In this document: positions 16,401 to 23,741 of the stretch, one piece after another
How the letters are laid out: every line of letters starts with the position of its first letter
Position numbering within the stretch: position 1 is the stretch's first letter
DNA from: JBBSOK01 sp038259825
GTDB lineage: Bacteria > Bacteroidota > Bacteroidia > Flavobacteriales > Flavobacteriaceae
Length of the DNA stretch: 28,422 bases
Direction of reading: 5' to 3'
Assembly: GCA_038259825.1 (NCBI GenBank)
Contig: JBBSOK010000028.1
Coordinates: forward strand, 1 to 28,422
Notes under the pieces: generated by a model
Databases searched by the model: none
Told to the model about the DNA's origin: nothing
The model's input: the letters and a program-made list of their open reading frames with translations, nothing else
Position numbers and translations under genes: made by a program

Positions 16401-16565
16401 CAGTGGCAGTCGCAGTCTTCATTCAAAGTATAAAAACTCAAGATTAGTTAATCTGTTAATTTGAAACTAAGCTTTTACCCTTTCAGAACTAAATATTTTT
16501 AAAATCATAACTTTTAATCATTAAACGCATCGATTTCCTGCCGTCTACCAACTAAAGACTACAAA
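16401..16565. repeat. spacer between moxR and DUF58 with short degenerate tandem repeats
   Basis: The 179-base spacer interrupts a run of overlapping genes. It holds three kinds of word repeat. First, CAGTGG, CAGTCG, CAGTCT (16401-16418) is a hexamer-like series. Second, the run GTTAATCTGTTAATTT (16447-16462) repeats an octamer. Third, 16538-16565 is four heptamers in phase: CTGCCGT, CTACCAA, CTAAAGA, CTACAAA. No ORF or hairpin terminator is visible. I see no clear promoter for the DUF58 gene, so whether it is separately transcribed is open. The function of the repeats is unknown. Confidence 0.5.
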
Positions 16566-16570
16566 TTAAT

Positions 16571-17902
16571 ATGATTAAATTCCTAAAATCCTTATACCTA
16601 ACCTCACGCTTTTTCTACACAATGGCTGCGCTTGCCGTTTTGTTTTTAGTTAGTTATTGGTTTAATGAAATTTACGGATTCGTTTGGATTATATCCTTCG
16701 CTTTAATTGTTGCTATTTTATTTGAATTAAGTATGCTTTACAGTAAAGCTGGCTTAATAGGTGAACGTATTCTACCCGAAAAATTTTCGAATAGTGATAT
16801 GAATGAAGTAATTGTTCAACTCTTTAATACACATTCCTTCAAAATTGAAGTTTCGATAATTGATGAAGTACCCGTTCAATTTCAGAAAAGGGATTTTTTG
16901 AAAATCATTCAGATTGAAGGTAAAGATCGTAATACATTTACCTACGGCGTTAGGCCTGTGGAACGCGGTGAATATGTTTTTGGTAATTTAAATTGCTATG
17001 TAACTTCCGTAATTTGTCTTGTAAAGCGTAGGTATACTTTCAACAAAGAACAAATGGTAAAAGTATATCCTTCGTTTATTCAAATGAAGAAATATGATTT
17101 TTTAGCAATTGATAATCGTTTGTCGCATATTGGCTTAAAAAAAATTAGGCGAATTGGTCATACAATGGAGTTTGAACAAATAAAAGAATATGTAGTTGGA
17201 GATGATGTAAGAACGGTTAATTGGAAGGCAACAGCAAAGCACGCACGCCTAATGGTAAACCAATATCAAGATGAAAAAATGCAACCTGTTTTTTCAATTA
17301 TTGATACTAGCCGCGTGATGAAAATGCCCTTTAACGGTTTGAAATTAGTCGATTATGCCATAAACAGTGCTTTGGCTTTTAGTAACATAGCCTTAAAGAA
17401 AAGTGATAAAGTTGGTTTGGCAACCTTTAGCAATAAGTTGGAAACCTTTATGCCCGCTGTTGCAAAGAAAACATACTTAAACACTATTCTTGAAAAGCTT
17501 TACAACATTGATTCCCGCTTTTTAGATTCAGATTTTGGAGTTTTACAGAGTTTAGTAAAACGGCAGATTACGCATAGAAGTTTATTGTTGCTTTATACTA
17601 ATTTTGAACATATTTCTGCTTTGCATAGACAAATGCCATACTTATTGGCTATTGCCAAAAAACACGTTTTAGTAGTAATCTTTTTTGAAAATACTGAATT
17701 AAAATCTCTTTCCGAAACGCCTGCAACTAATATTAACGAAATCTTCGATCAAACAATCGCCCAACAATTTGAACAAGATAAATTATTGATGGTTCGACAA
17801 TTGCAACAAAGAGGCATTCAAACAGTACTTACTGCACCAGAAGATTTAACGGTTAATACAATTAATAAGTATTTGGAAATTAAGGCTAGAGGTTTGTTAT
17901 AA
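16571..17902 (+). CDS. DUF58 domain-containing protein
   Basis: A 443-residue membrane-anchored protein with two helices at about 16-33 and 36-54, then a cytoplasmic part. The DUF58 core is IGHTMEFEQIKEYVVGDDVR (195-214) followed by TVNWKATAKHARLMVNQYQDE (215-235), the best conserved motif of the family. It leads into a VWA-like domain starting FSIIDTSRVM (241-250). In VWA domains the metal site is D-x-S-x-S; here it is DTSRV, so the second serine is absent and metal binding may be lost. It is the usual partner of the MoxR ATPase. No further gene in the cluster follows on this strand. I infer it is a MoxR client or adaptor at the membrane; the process is unknown. Confidence 0.93.
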   Translation: MIKFLKSLYLTSRFFYTMAALAVLFLVSYWFNEIYGFVWIISFALIVAILFELSMLYSKAGLIGERILPEKFSNSDMNEVIVQLFNTHSFKIEVSIIDEVPVQFQKRDFLKIIQIEGKDRNTFTYGVRPVERGEYVFGNLNCYVTSVICLVKRRYTFNKEQMVKVYPSFIQMKKYDFLAIDNRLSHIGLKKIRRIGHTMEFEQIKEYVVGDDVRTVNWKATAKHARLMVNQYQDEKMQPVFSIIDTSRVMKMPFNGLKLVDYAINSALAFSNIALKKSDKVGLATFSNKLETFMPAVAKKTYLNTILEKLYNIDSRFLDSDFGVLQSLVKRQITHRSLLLLYTNFEHISALHRQMPYLLAIAKKHVLVVIFFENTELKSLSETPATNINEIFDQTIAQQFEQDKLLMVRQLQQRGIQTVLTAPEDLTVNTINKYLEIKARGLL

Positions 17903-18117
17903 GGATTATTTGAATTCAATTGATAAAAGTGTCTTCTTTTAAGTAGAATATTTTTGAGCCATTCAAAGCTTTATTTCAAACTCAGATTTCGAAGCAGTTT
18001 CTTTATTAAATACAATTCATCTAACATATCCTACATTTCGGTATTTTCAAATTTTTAAGTACGACAAATCACAGCATCTTTGTTATATAAATTATTAAAA
18101 ATCTAAAACCAAATATT

Positions 18118-18549
18118 ATGAAAACAATTATCCTAACAATTAGCCTTGCTGTAACTTCAATATTTATGCAAGCACAATCTGAGCAACTTTCAGAAAAAAA
18201 TGGAACAACAATAACCATAACAGTACCAACCCAAAGTAACGAAGGCAATATTGTCCTGGGTCTGTATACCGAAGATGTTTTTATGGTAGCCGCTCCAACA
18301 ATGTCTGCTTCCGCTCCCGTAAAAGATGGAAAATCCGTTGCTGTTTTTGAAAATGTACCAGCCGGAACATATGCGATTTTACTTTTTCAAGATAAAAATG
18401 GAAACAATCAAATGGATTTTGAACCAAATGGTATGCCCACCGAACCTTATGGCGCATCAAATAATGTAATGAGCATGGGTCCGCCAAGTTGGTCTGACTC
18501 CAGCTTTGAACTTAAAGACCAACCACTTGAAATGGAAATAAGAATGTAA
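18118..18549 (+). CDS. DUF2141 domain-containing exported protein
   Basis: A 143-residue protein with a signal peptide (MKTIILTISLAVTSIFMQA, cleavage about residue 19-20). The mature part is an all-beta, transthyretin-like domain: TITITVPTQSNEGNIVLGLY, then AVFENVPAGTYAILLFQD, a calcium-site-like loop DKNGNNQMDFEPNGMP, and the conserved end PTEPYGASNN. This last pattern defines DUF2141. Periplasmic or secreted; function not established. It is monocistronic: 215 bases before it carry a weak -7-like element (CATCTTTG, about 45 bases before the start) and a hairpin terminator follows. Confidence 0.88.
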   Translation: MKTIILTISLAVTSIFMQAQSEQLSEKNGTTITITVPTQSNEGNIVLGLYTEDVFMVAAPTMSASAPVKDGKSVAVFENVPAGTYAILLFQDKNGNNQMDFEPNGMPTEPYGASNNVMSMGPPSWSDSSFELKDQPLEMEIRM

Positions 18550-18582
18550 TATTTTGCTTGTTACTTCTTGCAAAGAATAATG

Positions 18583-18616
18583 AACCACGATTTGCCAAAA
18601 AGCTATCGTGGTTTTT
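18583..18616 (+). terminator. hairpin terminator after the DUF2141 gene
   Basis: A 9-bp stem, AACCACGAT paired with ATCGTGGTT, has a 13-base loop and is followed by a T run. It lies between this gene and oxyR, which are on the same strand, so they are separate units. Confidence 0.85.
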
Positions 18617-18672
18617 TAGTATAAATAAAATCTTCTATTAGTTTTATTGTTATAAGATTAATCAATTATCCG

Positions 18673-18680
18673 TATTTTTG
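18673..18680 (+). promoter_or_regulatory. Bacteroidota -7 promoter box before oxyR
   Basis: TATTTTTG matches TAnnTTTG exactly. A TTG at 18647-18649 is 23 bases before it, within the spacing range for a -33 element. Transcription would start about 15 bases before the ATG at 18703. Confidence 0.55.
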
Positions 18681-18702
18681 ATATACTAATACTTTTTAAG
18701 AA

Positions 18703-19641
18703 ATGACAATTACACAACTTAAATATGTTTTGGCAGTTGCTGAACATCAAAACTTTACGCGTGCAGCAGAAAAAACATTTGTTACACAACCAACCTTAAG
18801 TATGCAAATCCAGAAATTGGAGGATGAACTTGATATTTTAATTTTTGATAGAACTAAAAAACCAATTGAGCTTACCGATATTGGAAGAAAAATAGTAAGC
18901 CAAGCACAAAATATTGTAAATGAAGCCGATAGAATGCAAGATGTGGTAGATCAGCAAAAAGGTTTTATCGGTGGCGATTTTAGACTGGGAATAATCTCAA
19001 CCGTTATGCCAACGTTGTTGCCAATGTTCTTAAAAAACTTTACAAATAAATATCCCAAAGTACATTTACACATTCAAGAACTTACAACGGAAGAAATTAT
19101 ATCACAATTATACGAAGGTCACTTAGATGCTGCAATTGCCGCAACACCATTAAACAATGATAAAATTAAAGAAAGACCACTTTATTATGAACCTTTTGTT
19201 GGCTACATTCCGCAGAATCATAGATTACACGAAAGTAAAAAAATTACAACTTCCGATTTAGATTTGGAAGATATTCTCTTGCTTGAAGACGGCCATTGTT
19301 TTAGGGATGGAGTTATAAATTTATGTAAAACTCCCCAAAGTGGTAACGTACCATTTCAATTAGAAAGCGGAAGTTTTGAAACACTTATAAAGTTAAGTAA
19401 TGAAGGTTTAGGAATGACCCTTCTACCCTATTTGCATACGCTTGACTTGCATACCGAACAAGCGAAAAATTTAAGATACTTTGAAGAACCTTCTCCGGCA
19501 AGAGAAGTTAGTTTAATTTATAGTAAAAGTGAATTAAAAATGCAGATTATCAACGTGCTTTACGACATAATTAGTGGCGTAATTAGAGGAGCGATACGTT
19601 TTCAAGATGTAAAAATAATCAGTCCTCTTCCTACCAAATAG
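18703..19641 (+). CDS. oxyR: hydrogen peroxide-sensing regulator OxyR (LysR family)
   Basis: A 312-residue LysR-type regulator. The HTH at residues 1-60 has MTITQLKYVLAVAEHQNFTRA, then FVTQPTLSMQIQKLEDEL and IFDRTKKPIELTDIG. The substrate-binding-like domain (about 90-300) holds the OxyR signature LEDILLLEDGHCFRDGVINLC. The two cysteines are eight residues apart, with the same neighbours as Cys199 and Cys208 of E. coli OxyR. These form the peroxide-triggered disulfide, so this is a functional sensor, not a generic LysR. Downstream targets (catalase, AhpC, Dps) are not in the window. It is flanked by terminators on both sides and appears monocistronic. Confidence 0.93.
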   Translation: MTITQLKYVLAVAEHQNFTRAAEKTFVTQPTLSMQIQKLEDELDILIFDRTKKPIELTDIGRKIVSQAQNIVNEADRMQDVVDQQKGFIGGDFRLGIISTVMPTLLPMFLKNFTNKYPKVHLHIQELTTEEIISQLYEGHLDAAIAATPLNNDKIKERPLYYEPFVGYIPQNHRLHESKKITTSDLDLEDILLLEDGHCFRDGVINLCKTPQSGNVPFQLESGSFETLIKLSNEGLGMTLLPYLHTLDLHTEQAKNLRYFEEPSPAREVSLIYSKSELKMQIINVLYDIISGVIRGAIRFQDVKIISPLPTK

Positions 19642-19660
19642 CAGGAAAAAAAATTTAAAT

Positions 19661-19694
19661 AAAAAACCCTTCAAAATTAATTGAAGGGTTTTTT
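19661..19694. terminator. bidirectional hairpin terminator after oxyR and the 65-residue gene
   Basis: A 14-bp stem, AAAAAACCCTTCAA paired with TTGAAGGGTTTTTT, has a 6-base loop. It ends 7 bases before the stop of the minus-strand small gene, so it serves both directions and supports that small gene as real. Confidence 0.92.
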
Positions 19695-19701
19695 TTGATT
19701 T

Positions 19702-19899
19702 TTAAGGATTAAGATAAATCAAACATTGATTTAACTGAGGGTTCTGTTGTATGAGTGAATTAACCCAAATTCTTAGTTCCTCAACTTCGTAAGGGAGTAA
19801 TCGGGTTAGCGCTTTTTTTAACTCTTTACAGAACAAATTTGCATCAAAGCTTACTTTACTAAGTACCGCCTTGGTATAATCGTACATTGCTCTTGCCAT
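19702..19899 (-). CDS. small protein of unknown function (65 residues)
   Basis: A 65-residue protein starting MARAMYDYTKAVLSKVSFD, then LFCKELKKALTRLLPYEVEE, and ending NQCLIYLNP. It is predicted mostly helical, soluble, with no signal peptide. It is bounded by a strong terminator right after its stop and has 213 AT-rich bases before it (with a near -7 box TATCTTTA on this strand around 19970). I believe a family of closely similar small proteins is conserved in Flavobacteriaceae, but I cannot check. Its function is unknown. The two cysteines are not in an obvious metal-binding pattern. Confidence 0.7.
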   Translation of the reverse strand: MARAMYDYTKAVLSKVSFDANLFCKELKKALTRLLPYEVEELRIWVNSLIQQNPQLNQCLIYLNP

Positions 19900-20112
19900 A
19901 GCTAATTAATTAAAGGAATTGGTTGAAGTAGCAGTGTTGAATAGGCTATTTTATTTTAGATTTTTTTAAAGATACTAAAAAAAATGAAGCGCTTTAATCT
20001 TTTTAAAAAAATTACTTAACACAGAAAGAAATTAAATCATCGTACATAAGAAGAATTTAAATTTAAAACTTATTTATCTTATTTTTAGATAGTTATAATT
20101 ATTAGCAATTCT

Positions 20113-20577
20113 TTATTGCTTTAAATTCCTCACTTTCAAAGTCCATTCAAATTCAAAAACGCTGACGGAAATACCGTCTTTATCTATTCCTTCAGCTTTC
20201 ATCCAACACGTTTGTCCTTCTCCAGTTTTTATGCAATCTTGTATGGTTTGTTTCAATTTAAATCCGTCTTTACAGGTAAAGTGAATTCTGCCAGTTGCTT
20301 TCTTTGTAAAAGTTGCCTTGTTATTTGCTACCAGCATAGATATTTTTAAACCACTTTCTTGTATTTGTTTCATCACCAAAGTACCTGTGCTTAATTCGGC
20401 CGCCATTCCTTGTACTGCCCAAAACATACTATTAAATGGATTTTGATTAATCCATTTATGCTTAACAGTAGTAACACAACTTTCTTCCGAAATAGATTTT
20501 ACCCGTACTCCGCATAAATACGCGGATGGGAGTTTGAACATTAGATAGGTATTTATTTTTCGATTGGTGATTTTCAT
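20113..20577 (-). CDS. DUF4442 domain-containing (hotdog-fold, thioesterase-like) protein
   Basis: A 154-residue protein with the hotdog fold of PaaI-like acyl-CoA thioesterases, family DUF4442. Visible features: LPSAYLCGVRVKSI near the start; KHKWINQNPFNSMFWAVQGM at about residues 39-58, where the helix of the fold begins with a conserved N-P-F; and a C-terminal strand VFEFEWTLKV. The catalytic acid and base usual for PaaI are not obvious, so activity is uncertain. The ATG at 20577 is chosen; a 30-residue extension upstream is hydrophobic and not part of the family. It is monocistronic. Substrate unknown. Confidence 0.82.
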   Translation of the reverse strand: MKITNRKINTYLMFKLPSAYLCGVRVKSISEESCVTTVKHKWINQNPFNSMFWAVQGMAAELSTGTLVMKQIQESGLKISMLVANNKATFTKKATGRIHFTCKDGFKLKQTIQDCIKTGEGQTCWMKAEGIDKDGISVSVFEFEWTLKVRNLKQ

Positions 20578-20801
20578 AACAAAACTGATATTATACGAAG
20601 ATACTATTATAATGAAAAATGTAAAGAAACTAAAAACTTTAAAGTTTAAAGCCGTACTTATATTCACTTTATTAGCACCAATGAATTATGCAATATTTTA
20701 AATTGAAAAAATTTTCAAAAATAAATTAACCCATATATGACTAATTTACAGTTACTTATGCCGATTATATAGAATTCTTATTTGTTAAATAAATGTTAAT
20801 T

Positions 20802-20828
20802 ACAGTACTATGTGTAACATACTACTGT
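20802..20828. promoter_or_regulatory. 27-bp near-perfect palindrome, candidate PadR operator
   Basis: Arms ACAGTACTATGT and ACATACTACTGT are separated by GTA; 11 of 12 positions pair. It lies ten bases before the -7 box of the DUF4870-PadR-PspC operon and so covers the -33 region. PadR proteins commonly bind ATGT...ACAT-type inverted repeats, and ATGT-GTA-ACAT is at the centre here, although the spacer is shorter than the usual eight. The operon encodes a PadR protein, so autorepression is the simplest reading. Confidence 0.7.
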
Positions 20829-20838
20829 TTTTAAGACA

Positions 20839-20846
20839 TATATTTG
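20839..20846 (+). promoter_or_regulatory. Bacteroidota -7 promoter box of the PadR-PspC operon
   Basis: TATATTTG matches TAnnTTTG exactly. The -33 position falls inside the palindrome at 20802-20828. Transcription would start near 20852, about 14 bases before the first ATG at 20866. Confidence 0.65.
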
Positions 20847-20865
20847 TATAAGAAATTAATAAGCT

Positions 20866-21387
20866 ATGGACTCTACTTTACACAACTTGAACAATTCAAT
20901 AACGGCAAGCAATAAGAATGTTGCTGCACTTATTCACCTTTCTGCTTTTTCAAAGTACTTTATTCCTTTTGGCAATTTTATTGCTCCAATATTATTATGG
21001 ACAACCAATAGAGAGAACAATTTTGTTGATGACCACGGAAAGGAAGCTATTAATTTTCAATTAAGCATATTAGTTTATATGCTTTTAATCGGGCTATTAT
21101 GTATTCCCTTTGTAGTAATTCTGGCTGGCGACTTTATAAGTTTAATACAAGCTCTGGAAGAAAACCAACACACTATACATTTTTCGGAAATTAAAAATAT
21201 TTCAGGATATATATTACTTGGCTCTATTGCAGGACTTTTATTCCTAGGTCTTTTATTTTTCGAACTTTATGCAGTTATTAATGCAACTATTCACGCCAAT
21301 CGCGGTGAGTATTACAAATACCCTTTTAGCATACCATTCATCAAAACCAATCAACTAAATCAATCAAAAAATGAGCACTTTATTTAA
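20866..21387 (+). CDS. DUF4870 domain-containing membrane protein
   Basis: A 173-residue membrane protein. The soluble start (NLNNSITASNKNVAALIHLS) leads to about three helices at 30-45, 67-90 and 112-138. The DUF4870 signature is NNFVDDHGKEAINFQLSILVY (with H58, G59, K60, E61, A62 and NFQLS), located between helix 1 and helix 2. Such proteins are called Tic20-like in places, but their function is not known. It is the first gene of a five-gene operon and its end overlaps the next small gene by 17 bases. Regulated by the palindrome and -7 box immediately upstream, by inference through PadR. Confidence 0.88.
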   Translation: MDSTLHNLNNSITASNKNVAALIHLSAFSKYFIPFGNFIAPILLWTTNRENNFVDDHGKEAINFQLSILVYMLLIGLLCIPFVVILAGDFISLIQALEENQHTIHFSEIKNISGYILLGSIAGLLFLGLLFFELYAVINATIHANRGEYYKYPFSIPFIKTNQLNQSKNEHFI

Positions 21388-21553
21388 TCTATTATTGGCC
21401 TTTGTACTAAGCATTTTGGGCTCGCAAGTAGCACAAAGTACGCAAAGCACAGCAAAAATCAACAAGATAGACTGCGCAGAGCAGCTGGATTTTAGTCAAG
21501 AAGTAAACATTTATATTTTAAATGACACTACAACCAGAATCATAAAAAATTGA
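21371..21553 (+). CDS. small exported protein (60 residues) of the PadR-PspC operon
   Basis: A 60-residue reading frame starting MSTLFNLLLAFVLSILGSQV with a signal-peptide-like hydrophobic core and a possible cleavage near residue 22 (VAQS). The short mature part, containing DCAEQLDFSQEVNIYI and ending TTTRIIKN, has one cysteine and no domain I recognise. Its ATG lies in a good A-rich leader inside the end of the DUF4870 gene (17-base overlap), and it stops 4 bases before the PadR start. Without it there would be an unexplained 170-base hole in an otherwise tight operon. Real gene status is likely but not proven. Confidence 0.6.
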   Translation: MSTLFNLLLAFVLSILGSQVAQSTQSTAKINKIDCAEQLDFSQEVNIYILNDTTTRIIKN

Positions 21554-21557
21554 AAAC

Positions 21558-21887
21558 ATGAAAATTGAAAACACAAAAGCGCAAATGCGAAAAGGAGTGC
21601 TCGAGTACTGCATTCTCTCCATCTTAAAAGATGGCGAAGCGTATACTTCGGATATTTTAGACACGCTAAAAGATGCAAAAATGTTGGTGGTAGAAGGTAC
21701 AATTTACCCATTACTTACCAGACTTAAAAATGCTGGATTACTGGCTTACCGCTGGGAAGAAAGCACTGGAGGACCACCAAGAAAATATTACGACCTAACC
21801 GAAACCGGTAAACAATTTTTAAAAGAATTAGACACTACTTGGGATGAATTACGCCAAGCGGTAAACAAAGTAACCAGCCAAAACTAA
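21558..21887 (+). CDS. PadR family transcriptional regulator
   Basis: A 109-residue regulator consisting of the PadR winged helix (about residues 12-85) and a short C-terminal helix. Typical motifs: RKGVLEYCILSILKDGEAYT, then VEGTIYPLLTRLKNAGLL (the recognition helix), then TGGPPRKYYDLTETG (the wing). The length, with one helix after the wing, places it in the short PadR subfamily 2. It lies in the operon of DUF4870, PspC and GIN genes, 4 bases after the small gene and 5 before the PspC gene. The palindrome at the head of the operon is its likely target. The inducing signal is probably membrane or antibiotic stress, which is inference. Confidence 0.95.
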   Translation: MKIENTKAQMRKGVLEYCILSILKDGEAYTSDILDTLKDAKMLVVEGTIYPLLTRLKNAGLLAYRWEESTGGPPRKYYDLTETGKQFLKELDTTWDELRQAVNKVTSQN

Positions 21888-21892
21888 ACACC

Positions 21893-23707
21893 ATGAAAAA
21901 GACAGTAAACATAAATTTAGCCGGAACCCTTTTTCACATAGACGAAGATGCTTTTGGAAAACTTACCCGATATCTTGATGCCATTAGAGCATCAATTAAA
22001 GATCCAGTTGGTGCAGATGAAATAATAAAGGATATTGAAGCGAGAATAGCCGAATTATTTTCAGAAAAGATTGTAACATCGGCTCAAGTTGTTTCATTAA
22101 AAGAATTGGATGAGGTTATTGCCGTTATGGGACAACCTGAAGATTATAGTGTAGACGAAGAAATTTTTGAAGATGAACCAACTTCCGAAAAATCTTCAAA
22201 TTATACACGTGCCAATGCCAAACACAAACAACTTTTCCGTGATGTAGATAACAAGATTGTTAGTGGTGTTTCCTCAGGAATGGGACATTATTTTGGGGTA
22301 GATGCATTATGGATTCGTCTTATATGGGCAATTCTTGTAGTTGCAGGTTTTGGCTCGCCAATTCTCGTTTATATCCTGCTGTGGATTATCGTTCCGCCAG
22401 CTGAGACTACCTCGGAAAAACTAAAAATGACTGGACAACCTATCAATATTTCAAATATTGAAAAAAAGTTTAAAGAAGGCTACGAAAATGTTGCCGACAG
22501 AGTAAAAAATGTTGACTACGACAAATACGGTAAACAAATAAAAAGAGGGTCATCCAGTTTTTTTGACTCCTTGGGTTCATTATTTGTATCGCTCTTCAAA
22601 GTGCTTGGAAAAGTAATTGGTGTATTTGTAATACTCATAGCACTTCTAGTACTTATATCATTAGTAGTAGGTTTCTTCACTGTAGGAAGTATTGATATTT
22701 GGGGTACTGGAGAAGTAATGGACTATGTAGAAATTGCCAACGTAACCAACGCACCCATTTGGCTGGTATCTATTTTGAGTATGTTGGCCGTTGGCATACC
22801 ATTTTTTGTCCTATTAATTTTGGGTCTTAAATTATTGGTGACCAACTTAAAATCTATTGGTAGAACTGCAAAAATTGTATTGCTATTATTGTGGGTTGCT
22901 TCATTAATTGGTCTTGGTATTTTAGGAATACGCTTGGCAACAGAACAAGCTTACGATGGACAGTTTATTGTAGAAAGTAACTTGCCTATTCGCGTTGGGG
23001 ACACTATAAGTATTGCCATGTTGGCGGATGCTGCATATGAAAGAAAAGTACATAGAGATAGAGACTTCCAGATTAAATATGATAAAAATCAGAAAAAACA
23101 ATTGTACTCAAATAACATTAATTTACATATTAGAAGTACAAAAGATAGTATTGGAAAAATTGAAATTGAAAAAACTGCTGAAGGTAGTAGCTTTTTACAA
23201 GCAAAGAAAAATGCAGAAGATATTAGCTATAATTACAACTATTCCAATAAAAAACTGAATCTTGACGGATATTTTCTTACCAATCCTGAAAACAAATTTA
23301 GAGACCAAGAAATAGATATTTATATTTATTTACCAATAGGAACTGTTGTGTTTACTGAAGAAAGCACAAAATCCTTTATACAAGGTTTTTCTGAAAACGA
23401 CCGCTTTGGTTACCAACAGACGGGATATTTTGTTAGAGTTCTTGAGAATAATAATGAATGTCTTAACTGCCCAATTGATGTAGAAAATGAAGATGAGCGT
23501 TACGAAAAATCTTCAGATTCTTTACAAAACTTAAATAACAGCCAAGGTAGTTGGGAGGACGAAGTAAATATAGACCTTAAAAAAGGTGATAAATTTGAAA
23601 AAAAATCTAAAGATGGTAAAAGCTATATAAAAATTGATGAAAACGGAATGGATATAAAGTTGCAGAGCGAGAAAGATACACTAAACATTAAAGTTGGAGG
23701 CAACTAG
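21893..23707 (+). CDS. PspC domain-containing membrane protein
   Basis: A 604-residue protein. An N-terminal domain (about 1-90, MKKTVNINLAGTLFHIDEDA, AFGKLTRYLDAIRASI, DEIIKDIEARIAELF) is typical of Bacteroidota PspC proteins. The PspC domain follows at about 112-171 (LFRDVDNKIVSGVSSGMGHY, VDALWIRLIWAILVVAGFG, LLWIIVPP). Three helices lie at about 242-262, 290-316 and 326-348, then a 250-residue exported C-terminal region, rich in charged residues and beta strands (YLPIGTVVFTEESTKSF). PspC proteins in other bacteria sense membrane stress. The C-terminal region resembles DUF2154/GIN-like envelope domains. It is coupled to PadR by a 5-base gap and followed by the GIN lipoprotein 34 bases on. 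Confidence 0.92.
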   Translation: MKKTVNINLAGTLFHIDEDAFGKLTRYLDAIRASIKDPVGADEIIKDIEARIAELFSEKIVTSAQVVSLKELDEVIAVMGQPEDYSVDEEIFEDEPTSEKSSNYTRANAKHKQLFRDVDNKIVSGVSSGMGHYFGVDALWIRLIWAILVVAGFGSPILVYILLWIIVPPAETTSEKLKMTGQPINISNIEKKFKEGYENVADRVKNVDYDKYGKQIKRGSSSFFDSLGSLFVSLFKVLGKVIGVFVILIALLVLISLVVGFFTVGSIDIWGTGEVMDYVEIANVTNAPIWLVSILSMLAVGIPFFVLLILGLKLLVTNLKSIGRTAKIVLLLLWVASLIGLGILGIRLATEQAYDGQFIVESNLPIRVGDTISIAMLADAAYERKVHRDRDFQIKYDKNQKKQLYSNNINLHIRSTKDSIGKIEIEKTAEGSSFLQAKKNAEDISYNYNYSNKKLNLDGYFLTNPENKFRDQEIDIYIYLPIGTVVFTEESTKSFIQGFSENDRFGYQQTGYFVRVLENNNECLNCPIDVENEDERYEKSSDSLQNLNNSQGSWEDEVNIDLKKGDKFEKKSKDGKSYIKIDENGMDIKLQSEKDTLNIKVGGN

Positions 23708-23741
23708 AATTTTTAAAATAAATCAACTTAACTTATAAATT

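Noticed and set aside
20578..20667. Hydrophobic 30-residue N-terminal extension of the DUF4442 protein
   Set aside because: It could pass for a signal peptide, but hotdog thioesterase-like proteins are cytoplasmic and the family starts at the internal ATG (20577).
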